NCBI GenBank assembly: GCA_038251315.1
Contig: JBBSBK010000135.1
Location: forward strand, 1 to 6,365
Source: JBBKXP01 sp038251315
GTDB lineage: Bacteria > Pseudomonadota > Alphaproteobacteria > Rhodobacterales > Rhodobacteraceae
Direction: 5' to 3'
Length of the DNA stretch: 6,365 nt
Shown here: piece by piece, positions 1 through 5,932 of the stretch
Numbering within the stretch: position 1 is the first letter of the stretch
Layout of the letters: each line of letters starts with the position of its first letter
The notes under the pieces: model-generated
The model's input: only the letters and a program-made list of their open reading frames with translations
What the model was told of the DNA's origin: nothing
Databases searched by the model: none
Program-made: the position numbers and the translations under genes

Positions 1-617
1 AAGATGATGGTCCAGAACCGGCGCGCCGATCCGGCACCGTCGATCGCCGCCGCCTCGATCAGCGATTTCGGGATCGCCTGCAGCCCGGCCACGAAGAACA
101 GGAAGTTGTAGCTGATCTGTTTCCAACTGGCCGCGGCGATCACCAGCCCCATCGCCTGTTCGGAATCCAGCAATGGATCCCAGCGGATCCCCATCTGGCG
201 CAGCGGCCATGCCAGCGTGCCGAAGGACGGGTTGAACATGAACAGCCAGAGCATGCCCGCAATCGCCGGGGCGACGGCGTAGGGCCAGATCATCAGGGTG
301 CGATAGAACGCCTTGCCGCGCAGCACCTTTTCCGCCTGAACCGCCAGCAGCAACGCGATCGCCATCGACAGGAACGCGGTCGTGACGGAAAAAAACACCG
401 TCACCTTGATCGAATTCAGATAGGCCGGATCGGCCAGGACCCGTCTGAAATTCTCCAGCCCGACGAATCTGGAATGCAGGCCAAAGGGATCTTCGCGCAG
501 GGTCGATTGCCACATCGCCTGCAACGCGGGCCAGTAGAAAAACACGAGCGAAATCGCCAGTTGCGGGGCGACCAGCAGCCAGGGCAACAGGCGGTGGGGA
601 AAGGTTGAGCGGTTCAT
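1..617 (-). CDS. ugpA: sn-glycerol-3-phosphate ABC transporter permease UgpA (partial, C-terminus beyond window)
   Basis: Inner-membrane permease subunit of the UgpBAEC importer; with UgpE it forms the channel through which glycerol-3-phosphate released by UgpB enters, powered by UgpC. I translated it by hand from ATG at 615-617: 205 codons are present, against roughly 295 in the family. Residues 11-30 (LPWLLVAPQLAISLVFFYWP) form the first membrane helix. DPFGL (43-47), FVGLENF (51-57), WPYAVAPA (111-118) and WKQISYNFLFF (165-175) closely match what I remember of E. coli UgpA. The EAA loop that docks the ATPase is at 188-196 (EAAAIDGAG). An in-frame TAG lies directly before the ATG, which fixes the start. 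No Shine-Dalgarno is visible; the upstream bases are the 3' arm and T tract of a hairpin. It lies 43 bp downstream of ugpB in the same direction, so cotranscription by readthrough is likely. Identity is confident; sugar-phosphate specificity is inferred from homology. Confidence 0.95.
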   Translation of the reverse strand, partial: MNRSTFPHRLLPWLLVAPQLAISLVFFYWPALQAMWQSTLREDPFGLHSRFVGLENFRRVLADPAYLNSIKVTVFFSVTTAFLSMAIALLLAVQAEKVLRGKAFYRTLMIWPYAVAPAIAGMLWLFMFNPSFGTLAWPLRQMGIRWDPLLDSEQAMGLVIAAASWKQISYNFLFFVAGLQAIPKSLIEAAAIDGAGSARRFWTII

Positions 618-660
618 CTAAAAGACCGGCCGCCCCGATCAAAGGGCGGCCGGAAACGGG
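618..660 (-). terminator. Hairpin plus T tract between ugpB and ugpA (attenuator or partial terminator)
   Basis: Just after the ugpB stop, a perfect 10-bp G+C-only inverted repeat (644-653 paired with 626-635, 8-nt loop) is followed on the minus strand by TCTTTT (625-620), the form of an intrinsic terminator. It ends 8 nt before the ugpA ATG, where the ribosome-binding site should be. Binding-protein genes of ABC importers often have such a structure behind them to give more binding protein than permease. Partial termination or 3'-end protection of the ugpB message is inferred. Confidence 0.75.
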
Positions 661-1968
661 TCATTGACCCATCGCGTCCTTGATGGCGGCATTGCCACGT
701 TCAACCGCGTTGTCCAGCGCCTGCTGGGCAGTCTGCTGCCCGGCAAGCATATTCTCGAACTCTTCGTTTTCGATGTCTCGGATCTGCGGCAGGTTGGGCA
801 GACGCACACCTTTCGAGTTTTCGGTCGGCTCGCGGCCCATCATTTGCATGATCGGCGTCTCGCGGCCCGGGTTCTCATCGTAGAAACCGCTCGCCTTGGT
901 GGCATCGTAAGCCTCCATCGTGACCGGCAGATAGCCCGAGGTCTGGTGCAGATATTCCTGCACATCGACCTGTGACAGATACGAGAAGAAGGCAGCGACA
1001 CCGGCATAGGTCTCGTCCGACTTTCCACCCATGACCCAGAGCGACGCACCGCCGGGGATCGTGTTCTGCGGTCCGTTGCCTGCGGTGTCATAGGGCAGTT
1101 GGCCGATGCCATAGTTCATGCCCGACTTGACGATATCGCCCAGACCGCCCGAGCTTTCGGTGAAGATGCCACATTCCCCGGCCAGGAAGATCTGCTTGGC
1201 TTCGGACGTGCGGCCACCGTATTTAAAGGTGCCGTCGGCGGCCAGATCGGCGATCGTTTGAAAATGGTTCACAAAGATCGGTGCGTTGATCTGAAGCTCG
1301 GGCACGCCGCCTTCTTCGAGCCCGTTGCCAAGCGTGGCATAAGGCACGTTGTTCCAGGCGGCAAAGTTCTCAAGGTGGATCCAGGTCAGCCAAGTCGAGG
1401 TATAGCCGCAGGGGGCGGCACCCGATTCCTTGATCGTGCGCGCCATCGACCAGACTTCGTCCCATGTCGTCGGGGGGGTGTTCGGATCAAGTCCCGCCGC
1501 TTCAAAGATGTCCTTGTTGTAGTAGGTGATCGGCGAGGACGAGTTGTAGGGGAACGACAGCATGGTGCCGTCCGGCTTGGAATAATAGGCGACGATGCCG
1601 GGCAGATAGGCAGATTTGTCGAACGTCATGCCGGCATTGGTCAGCACGTCGGCCACGGGCATGATAGCCCCTTCGGCGCCCATCATGACACCGGTGCCGA
1701 CGTCGAAAACCTGCATGATGTCAGGCGCCTGACCCGCGCGATACGCAGCGATACCCGCGTTCAGGGTTTCGGGATAAGTGCCCTTGAACACCGGCATCAA
1801 CGTGTAATCTGACTGGCTGGCGTTGAAATCGCTGGCGATCTTTTCGACCACCTCGGAATTCGCGCCGGTCATGGCGTGCCACCAGCTGATCTCGGTCTGC
1901 GCCTGTGCACCGATGGCCGGCAGGGCCAGGGTTGCGACCGTTGTGGCCAGGATGTTGAGTCTGTTCAT
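661..1968 (-). CDS. ugpB: sn-glycerol-3-phosphate-binding periplasmic protein UgpB
   Basis: High-affinity periplasmic receptor that captures glycerol-3-phosphate (and in E. coli glycerophosphodiesters) and delivers it to UgpA/UgpE. The protein has 435 residues, the family's usual length. A Sec signal peptide spans about residues 1-23 with likely cleavage after AQA. The remainder is a cluster-D-type solute-binding fold that aligns throughout with my recollection of E. coli UgpB: FWH/WWHAM near 29-33, AGIAAYRAG (71-79), PYNSSSPITYYNKD (140-153), TWLTWIHLENF (192-202), IPGGASLWVM (304-313), SGYLP (344-348), RLPNLPQIR (389-397). The tryptophan pair W193/W196, Y346 and R397 sit where the E. coli ligand-contacting residues lie. 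The start is supported by AGGAGG at 1975-1980, 6 nt from ATG. It is first in the operon and is followed by a hairpin and then ugpA. A possible Pho box lies upstream. Confidence 0.96.
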   Translation of the reverse strand: MNRLNILATTVATLALPAIGAQAQTEISWWHAMTGANSEVVEKIASDFNASQSDYTLMPVFKGTYPETLNAGIAAYRAGQAPDIMQVFDVGTGVMMGAEGAIMPVADVLTNAGMTFDKSAYLPGIVAYYSKPDGTMLSFPYNSSSPITYYNKDIFEAAGLDPNTPPTTWDEVWSMARTIKESGAAPCGYTSTWLTWIHLENFAAWNNVPYATLGNGLEEGGVPELQINAPIFVNHFQTIADLAADGTFKYGGRTSEAKQIFLAGECGIFTESSGGLGDIVKSGMNYGIGQLPYDTAGNGPQNTIPGGASLWVMGGKSDETYAGVAAFFSYLSQVDVQEYLHQTSGYLPVTMEAYDATKASGFYDENPGRETPIMQMMGREPTENSKGVRLPNLPQIRDIENEEFENMLAGQQTAQQALDNAVERGNAAIKDAMGQ

Positions 1969-2027
1969 GGAGTTCCTCCTTTGGGGATTGATTACCTTCG
2001 CCTGTGGCCTTTCCTAACCGCAGAAAG

Positions 2028-2045
2028 ACAACAGGGCCGTGACAG
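2028..2045 (-). promoter_or_regulatory. Possible Pho box upstream of ugpB
   Basis: Read on the minus strand, CTGTCAC (2045-2039), a 4-nt spacer GGCC and CTGTTGT (2034-2028) form two heptamers in 11-bp register, as in a PhoB site (CTGTCAT, 4 nt, CTGTCAT). They match 6/7 and 5/7. The site ends about 60 nt before the ugpB ATG, and ugp operons are classic Pho-regulon members. Against it: the spacer is not A/T-rich and the -10 about 10 nt further on (TTAGGA) is poor. This is a candidate only. Confidence 0.4.
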
Positions 2046-2151
2046 GCGATGCGTCGACCTCCCCGACGACGACGTTCTGGACAGGGCGGGCCTCTGCGAT
2101 CCCGCTCTGCTCCAAGTGTCCGGATGATTACGCCAAAAGGCAAGAGCGCGA

Positions 2152-2961
2152 TCATGGAAAATGCAACTGGGGGTTTGCGGCGCACGGCCGGGCTGGCCGA
2201 TCAAGGATGAAATCCAGCATCGCAGCGGCCAGCGCCGCAGGTTGTTCCAGCGGCACGAGGTGCGCACAATCGGCAATCACACCGACCGACGCATCGGCGA
2301 ACTTCGGCGCGTTCAGGCGCCGCTGCGCAGCCTCGCCGAGGGCGCCGTCATGTTCCCCGGCAAGGATCAGGGCTGGGGTCGCCAACGGTGCGATCGTCGC
2401 GCTCTGATCCTCGCGGCTGCCGTGGGAAAGCCAGTGCGACCATGCCGCCGGATCAGTGCCTGCAAGACTATGCATGGCGACCTTTTGCAGCCGGGTGGGC
2501 AGCGGCCGATAGGTATTGTCGGTGATGAACTGCCGGGATTTTTCGGGGCCAAGCGGCGTGCCGCCAGCCACCCACCCGATCATCTCGTGGCGGACTGCGT
2601 CGTCCATCGGCTCCGGTTCAAGTGTCGATGCGGCGATCAGGATCAGGTGAGTCAGACCCTGCAAACCTGGGGTGCCCCGTTCGGCCATGGCAGCGACCAT
2701 CATCGCGATCTTGCCGCCCATGCTGTGACCGGCGATCATCCATGTGGCGGATTGGCGGAGGGCGATCTGTTGCGTCACATCCTGCGCCATCTGGGTGCAA
2801 TCGAAACCGTCAGTCATATTGTCGCCAAACCCCGGCAGGTCGATCGTGACGAAATCGAAACGACCCGACAGCACCGACATCACCGCGCACCATTCGGCAC
2901 TGCACATGCCCAAAGCGTGCAACAGGACCAGCGTCGGGCGCTGTGCGTCAGGTCTGCTCAA
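2152..2961 (-). CDS. Alpha/beta-fold hydrolase, TTG start
   Basis: Single-domain cytoplasmic serine hydrolase of 269 residues, a normal size for the fold; no signal peptide. The full catalytic set is visible: oxyanion loop LLHALG (13-18), nucleophile elbow GHSMGG with Ser80, acid Asp205 in AGEHD, and His234 in CAHLVPLEQP. DLPGFGDN (41-48) is the usual loop after strand 4, and 120-185 would be the lid. It resembles the enol-lactonase / carboxylesterase branch, but the substrate cannot be read from the sequence. Start choice: an in-frame TGA at 2980-2982 leaves no ATG or GTG before the essential HALG motif; TTG at 2959-2961 with a weak GGA 8 nt upstream is the best available. The next ATG (residue 19) would remove the oxyanion loop. 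It lies 63 bp behind the small membrane-protein gene, with no clear promoter of its own, so it may be the last gene of the csbD stress transcript. Confidence 0.85.
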   Translation of the reverse strand: MSRPDAQRPTLVLLHALGMCSAEWCAVMSVLSGRFDFVTIDLPGFGDNMTDGFDCTQMAQDVTQQIALRQSATWMIAGHSMGGKIAMMVAAMAERGTPGLQGLTHLILIAASTLEPEPMDDAVRHEMIGWVAGGTPLGPEKSRQFITDNTYRPLPTRLQKVAMHSLAGTDPAAWSHWLSHGSREDQSATIAPLATPALILAGEHDGALGEAAQRRLNAPKFADASVGVIADCAHLVPLEQPAALAAAMLDFILDRPARPCAANPQLHFP

Positions 2962-3024
2962 GGTCGGGATCCACGGCGTTCAAAGCAAGGTGAGGTCAAT
3001 TTCTTCACCGTCCCTGTCCTTGGA

Positions 3025-3186
3025 TCAATCGACGGCCTTGTGGCTATCGCCATCGGTCGCAAGCGACGATTTCGGTGCGGATGCGTCGTGCTTGCGCTTT
3101 TCGGTTCGGGCTTTGCTCACCAGGGCCAGAACGGCCACGATGACCAGTGTGGCAAGGGCGAGAATAGCAATCAGATTCATATCCAT
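3025..3186 (-). CDS. Small single-pass membrane protein, 53 aa, unknown function
   Basis: Not a protein I can name. It is 53 residues: a hydrophobic span at about 4-24 (NLIAILALATLVIVAVLALVS), a basic stretch KARTEKRKH (25-33), and a polar tail ending in DSHKAVD. The topology is probably N-out with the basic tail in the cytoplasm. I chose ATG at 3184-3186 because GGAG lies 8 nt upstream (3195-3198) and the hydrophobic span begins at once; the same frame is open further upstream to 3297, but that extension overlaps the csbD 3' end, looks non-coding and has no ribosome-binding site. It follows csbD by 89 bp on the same strand without a recognisable promoter in between, so it is likely coexpressed under general stress control. 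Confidence 0.75.
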   Translation of the reverse strand: MDMNLIAILALATLVIVAVLALVSKARTEKRKHDASAPKSSLATDGDSHKAVD

Positions 3187-3220
3187 TTTCGGGACTCCAG
3201 TGAAGGATGACAGGTGGAAA

Positions 3221-3260
3221 CGACGGAATAGCGGGGCGGCCGCAGGGACCGCCCCCGTCG
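3221..3260 (-). terminator. G+C-rich hairpin downstream of csbD (weak terminator or mRNA stabiliser)
   Basis: Inner arms 3233-3239 and 3249-3255 pair perfectly (7 bp, GGGGCGG/CCGCCCC, 9-nt loop). Outer arms 3221-3225 and 3256-3260 (CGACG/CGTCG) can extend the stem across a 7-nt one-sided bulge. There is no T tract on either strand, so full intrinsic termination is unlikely. Protecting the csbD 3' end, giving more csbD than downstream product, is the more likely role (inference). Confidence 0.4.
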
Positions 3261-3275
3261 TGTGGCGAAAGATGG

Positions 3276-3476
3276 TCAGTCGTGGCTGTTCATCCAATTG
3301 TCGACCTCATCGCGCGCGGCCTCTTTGGTCTTGCCATAGCGCTTCTGGATCGCTCCTTCGAGTTGGTCGCGATTGCCTTCGGCCTTGTCCAGATCGTCGT
3401 CGGTCAAGTCGCCCCAATTCTCTTTGGCCTTGCCCTTCATGACTTTCCATTGACCTTTGATTTGATCCCAGTTCAT
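3276..3476 (-). CDS. CsbD-family general stress protein
   Basis: Small, highly charged, soluble protein of 66 residues, matching the CsbD family along its whole length: NWDQIKGQWKVMKGKAKENWG (2-22), LTDDDLDKAEGNRDQLEGAIQKRYG (24-48), then a final amphipathic helix ending DNWMNSHD. The conserved features W-x-Q-I-K-G, G-K-x-K-E, L-T-D-D-D and R-D-Q-L-x-G-x-I-Q-x-R-Y-G are all present. The biochemical role is unknown; the Bacillus founder is a sigma-B stress gene and proteobacterial members are stress-induced. ATG at 3474-3476 is preceded by AGGAG (3484-3488), 7 nt away. An EcfG-type promoter (3513-3538) lies upstream, fitting control by the sigma factor encoded at the right end of the window. 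First gene of a probable csbD, small membrane protein, hydrolase transcript. Confidence 0.93.
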   Translation of the reverse strand: MNWDQIKGQWKVMKGKAKENWGDLTDDDLDKAEGNRDQLEGAIQKRYGKTKEAARDEVDNWMNSHD

Positions 3477-3512
3477 GTCTGATCTCCTGATGATGATGGT
3501 TCGTGATCAAAC

Positions 3513-3538
3513 AACGCCGGTAGGGACCGGATCGTTCC
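3513..3538 (-). promoter_or_regulatory. EcfG-type promoter of csbD
   Basis: On the minus strand GGAAC (3538-3534), a 17-nt spacer, then CGTT (3516-3513): an exact match to the alphaproteobacterial general-stress sigma factor consensus GGAAC-N16/17-CGTT. Transcription would start near 3506, giving a leader of about 30 nt before the csbD ATG. A 5-bp inverted repeat (3517-3521/3526-3530) fills part of the spacer. Confidence 0.85.
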
Positions 3539-3583
3539 CGGCAAATTCGGCGTTCTGACTACGGGGGTGGGGCGAGGATCAGC

Positions 3584-4351
3584 TCAGATCAGTGGCCGAA
3601 TGGGTTCGAATGTGGGGTCGAGCCCGGCGATTTCCGTCAGCCGACGCAACCCCGGCAGCCGCAGGATGCCATCGCGCCAGGACACCAGACCTTCCTGACG
3701 AAATGCACCGATTGTCTTGTTGGTATGCACCAGCGACAGGCCCAGTGAATCGGCCATGTCCTGCTGGCGGTAGGGTAGCGGCACCCCGTCGCCGTCTTTG
3801 AGATCAAGCGCCGACAGATGTATAAACAACCGCACCAGTGCCCAGGCCACCCGTTCGGTCCCGGTGCGCTGCCCGATCGCAGCAAGGCTTTCGCCCAGAA
3901 AATGTTCTTCGATTGCGGCAAGCCATGTCAGATCAAAGGCCCGTTGCGGTTCGTCACGAAACAGGTTCCAAAGGGCTGTGCGGTCGAAAACGCAGAGCAC
4001 CATCGCCGTCGTCGATTCCACCGAATGCTGCATTTCGCCCATCACCGCAGCCTGCAGGCCGATGAAATCGCCGGGCATCACGAAACTCAGCACCTGCCGT
4101 TCGCCATTTTCCAACGTCTTGAACCGCAGGCCCATGCCGCGCAGCGCGGTGTAGAGCTGCGGCGTGCTGGACCCTTCGGACAACAGCGGGGTGCCGGCGT
4201 CGACGGTCAGTTCGCCGACCTTGAATTTCATCATGAAGTCGAGCGTTTGTTTGCTGAAATTCTTGAACAGGCGCTTGGGCCGCAGCGGGCAACGGGTGCA
4301 GGGCGTTTTATAGCCCGCTGCCGAAACTTGGGGCTCGATGGTGCCCGTCAT
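3584..4351 (-). CDS. Crp/Fnr-family transcriptional regulator
   Basis: DNA-binding regulator of 255 residues with the usual two-part layout. An N-terminal cyclic-nucleotide-binding-type beta barrel spans about 30-130 (with LLSEG 56-60, GERQVLSFVMPGDFIGLQ 83-100), followed by a dimer helix (about 130-165) and a winged helix-turn-helix. The latter includes the helix-turn-helix YRQQDMADSLGLSLVHTNKTIGAFRQEGLV at 194-223. The N-terminus has CTRCPLR (Cys18, Cys21) and another cysteine at 120; the equivalent of the fourth FNR iron-sulfur ligand is missing. The recognition helix (VHTNKT) does not carry the E-x-x-S-R of FNR or the R-E-x-x-R of CRP, so its operator is probably different. Its ATG overlaps the stop of the preceding gene (ATGA), with AAGGG (4356-4360) just upstream, so it is translationally linked to the membrane-protein pair. 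Effector and targets are unknown. Confidence 0.9.
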   Translation of the reverse strand: MTGTIEPQVSAAGYKTPCTRCPLRPKRLFKNFSKQTLDFMMKFKVGELTVDAGTPLLSEGSSTPQLYTALRGMGLRFKTLENGERQVLSFVMPGDFIGLQAAVMGEMQHSVESTTAMVLCVFDRTALWNLFRDEPQRAFDLTWLAAIEEHFLGESLAAIGQRTGTERVAWALVRLFIHLSALDLKDGDGVPLPYRQQDMADSLGLSLVHTNKTIGAFRQEGLVSWRDGILRLPGLRRLTEIAGLDPTFEPIRPLI

Positions 4352-4695
4352 AGCGCCCTTTTCGTCTGCCGTCCCTGTTCCAGCCCCTGCATGAAGGAAA
4401 CGACGACCAGTTGCGCCGGGGTCAGGTTGGCGGGAGGCTGCATCGCGCTGGCCGCCGCGGGTGCAGGGCGGCGGGGGCGTCGGTCGGCAAGGCCAATGGC
4501 GAGAGTCAGCGCCGCGACCCCCAGATAGACCAGGCCGATGATGCCGGCCGCGAACAAGGCAGAAACCACCTCGGCCAGATAAATCCAGACCGCGGCAGTC
4601 AGAAACGCAGCCCCGACCATGGCCAAGGCCGCGCTAGCGGTGAAGAAGCCGACCTTTCGGGCGGCATCGCCCACCCTTTGTTCAATGTCGAACAT
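4348..4695 (-). CDS. Holin-superfamily-III / YqjE-like membrane protein
   Basis: Integral membrane protein of 115 residues with two hydrophobic helices at about 16-38 (GFFTASAALAMVGAAFLTAA...) and 45-70 (SALFAAGIIGLVYLGVAALT...), then a basic DRRPRRP turn and a cytoplasmic tail. Length, double-helix topology and position behind a DUF883 gene match the Phage_holin_3_6/YqjE group, chromosomal membrane proteins despite the holin name; no phage genes are nearby. Its ATG overlaps the preceding stop by one base (TAATG at 4697-4693) and it has no clear ribosome-binding site, so it probably depends on translation of the upstream gene. Its own stop overlaps the regulator gene. Function is unknown; membrane stress adaptation is inferred from the DUF883 partner. 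Confidence 0.8.
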   Translation of the reverse strand: MFDIEQRVGDAARKVGFFTASAALAMVGAAFLTAAVWIYLAEVVSALFAAGIIGLVYLGVAALTLAIGLADRRPRRPAPAAASAMQPPANLTPAQLVVVSFMQGLEQGRQTKRAL

Positions 4696-5018
4696 TACCG
4701 GCGGGTCGCCAGCAATCCGACCAGAAAGCCAACCCCCGCAGCAACACCCACCGCAGCGGCCGGATTGGCGCGGACCGCCTCTTCGGCATCCGAATAGGTC
4801 GATTCCGCCTTTGCGCGAACCGCACGCGCAGCAACCTTGCCCGCATCTGCAATTCCGGACGCCTGATCGGTGGCAGCCGTTCTGAGGATAGTCGCCTGGG
4901 CTTTGCCGTATTCCGCCACGGCGGCGGTCAAGTTGGCGATGTCGTCACGCAGAATGGCCATTTGCTTGGACATGTCGTTGTTCAGTTCGGCGACGTTGCT
5001 TTTGATCGATTCAGCCAT
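4695..5018 (-). CDS. DUF883 / ElaB-YqjD-like membrane-anchored protein
   Basis: Protein of 107 residues with the ElaB/YqjD architecture: a long charged, alanine-rich helical or coiled-coil region (1-85) and a C-terminal tail anchor with the family's glycine pattern (NPAAAVGVAAGVGFLVGLLATRR, 85-107; G91, G95, G97, G101). E. coli YqjD and ElaB are inner-membrane proteins induced by RpoS that bind ribosomes in stationary phase; whether this one does so is not known. ATG at 5016-5018 has AGGGG (5027-5031) 8 nt upstream. An EcfG-type promoter (5053-5077) lies between it and phyR, giving it general stress control by a different sigma factor from the enterobacterial one. It heads the three-gene unit ending with the Crp/Fnr regulator. 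Confidence 0.85.
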   Translation of the reverse strand: MAESIKSNVAELNNDMSKQMAILRDDIANLTAAVAEYGKAQATILRTAATDQASGIADAGKVAARAVRAKAESTYSDAEEAVRANPAAAVGVAAGVGFLVGLLATRR

Positions 5019-5052
5019 CGGATATTCCCCTTTTGATAACTTTCAAGGCCAC

Positions 5053-5077
5053 AACCGGTTGCTCGTCCGATGGTTCC
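5053..5077 (-). promoter_or_regulatory. EcfG-type promoter of the DUF883 operon
   Basis: Minus-strand GGAAC (5077-5073), 16-nt spacer, GGTT (5056-5053). It keeps the invariant GTT but has G instead of the preferred C at the first -10 base. The predicted start near 5046 gives a leader of about 27 nt. The site is in the 69-bp gap after phyR and is correctly oriented for the downstream genes. Confidence 0.75.
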
Positions 5078-5087
5078 ATATGTCCTG

Positions 5088-5903
5088 TCAGGTCGGTTCG
5101 ATCACCGCACTGGACGCAAAGAACATTGCCTGACTGACCGCCGACTGCACCTGCTCTTCGGTGTATGGCTTGGTGATCAGGAACGCCGGTTCGGGGCGTT
5201 CGCCGGTCAGCAGGCGTTCGGGAAAGGCGGTGATGAAGATGACCGGAATATTGCCCGCCTCGGCCAAAATCTCGTTCACTGCGTCTATTCCCGATGATCC
5301 GTCGGCCAGCTGGATGTCGGACAGGATCAGATCGGGGCGGCTGGCGGCGGCAAGGCGCACCGCCTCGGAATGTTTGCGCGCAACGCCGGTAACGTTGTGG
5401 CCCAGTTCGGTGACGATCTCCTTGATGTGCAGGGCGATGATCGCCTCGTCCTCGATCACCAGAATATCGCCGGCGACCGATTTTTCCATCTCGTCCATGG
5501 CGAGCCGCAGCAGGTGGGTGACTTCGCTGGTGTCGACCTGCATGATTTCGGCGATTTCCGGGGTGCTGAACCCTTCGATGGTGTTCAGCAGCAATGTCTC
5601 GCGGGTATTTTCGGTCAACCGGGACAGGTGCGCGATCGCGGTGGCCGTCAGGCCGGTTTCATCGTTTTCGACAGGTGTGCCAAGGCTGCTCCAGATTTTG
5701 TGAAAGGCCCCGAACAATGCGACCTTGTGACTGGATGCGCTTTCGAAAATGCTGCGATCGACCAGCAGCGCCTCGAGGGTCATCGCCGCGAACCTGTCGC
5801 CGGTCTTTTGCGATCCGGTCAGGGCGCGGGCGTAACGGCGCAGGTATGGCAGCAGGTCCGCGACGACACGCGACAGATGTTGTTGCGGTGCTTGACTTGA
5901 CAT
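5088..5903 (-). CDS. phyR: PhyR, general stress response regulator (sigma-like/receiver anti-anti-sigma factor)
   Basis: Central switch of the alphaproteobacterial general stress response. When its receiver is phosphorylated, the N-terminal EcfG mimic is released and sequesters NepR, freeing EcfG. The 271 residues show the diagnostic order: sigma-2-like helices (about 12-75, LLPYLRRYARALTGSQ...), sigma-4-like region (about 85-142, LSRLTENTRETLLLNTIEGFSTPEIAEIMQV), then a receiver (146-265). Receiver residues: acidic cluster E151/D152/E153, phospho-acceptor D196 (ILSDIQLADGSSG), T225 (FITAFPERLLTG), K245 (FLITKPY). All are intact. ATG at 5901-5903 is preceded by AGGGA (5911-5915), 7 nt away. 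It is divergent from nepR-ecfG across a 102-bp gap that carries its own EcfG-type promoter, implying positive feedback. No sensor kinase is within the window. Confidence 0.96.
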   Translation of the reverse strand: MSSQAPQQHLSRVVADLLPYLRRYARALTGSQKTGDRFAAMTLEALLVDRSIFESASSHKVALFGAFHKIWSSLGTPVENDETGLTATAIAHLSRLTENTRETLLLNTIEGFSTPEIAEIMQVDTSEVTHLLRLAMDEMEKSVAGDILVIEDEAIIALHIKEIVTELGHNVTGVARKHSEAVRLAAASRPDLILSDIQLADGSSGIDAVNEILAEAGNIPVIFITAFPERLLTGERPEPAFLITKPYTEEQVQSAVSQAMFFASSAVIEPT

Positions 5904-5932
5904 TGATGTGTCCCTTTTTCTTTATAAGCCTT

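Noticed and set aside
1099..1812. Plus-strand open frame of 237 codons inside ugpB
   Set aside because: Lies entirely opposite a clear ugpB; composition (many R, G, V, H) is that of a shadow frame and no motif is visible.
1721..2185. Minus-strand frame of 154 codons spanning the ugpB leader and 5' end
   Set aside because: Overlaps ugpB in another frame, arginine-rich, no family resemblance, and would displace the strong AGGAGG-led ugpB start.
2962..3024. Housekeeping promoter before the hydrolase (TTGACC at 2998-2993, minus strand)
   Set aside because: No -10-like hexamer at 16-18 nt spacing (CCGTGG is found instead).
2161..3210. Plus-strand open frame of 349 codons opposite the hydrolase and small membrane gene
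   Set aside because: It mirrors genes with intact catalytic and family motifs, has R/H/G-rich composition typical of antisense frames in high-G+C DNA, and shows no recognisable domain.
3187..3297. N-terminal extension of the 53-residue membrane protein to a 90-residue form
   Set aside because: The extension overlaps the end of csbD and the G+C hairpin, lacks a ribosome-binding site and puts non-conserved polar sequence before the membrane span; the GGAG at 3195-3198 fits the internal ATG.
3964..4380. Further GGAAC boxes on the minus strand inside and just before the Crp/Fnr gene
   Set aside because: The bases 16-17 nt downstream lack GTT, so they do not form EcfG promoters.
4348..4695. Prophage remnant or lysis gene suggested by the holin-type protein
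   Set aside because: No endolysin, capsid, integrase or attachment site nearby; pairing with DUF883 matches the chromosomal YqjD/YqjE arrangement.
5370..5900. Plus-strand open frame opposite phyR
   Set aside because: PhyR on the other strand has all domain residues intact; the antisense frame has no motif or credible ribosome-binding site.
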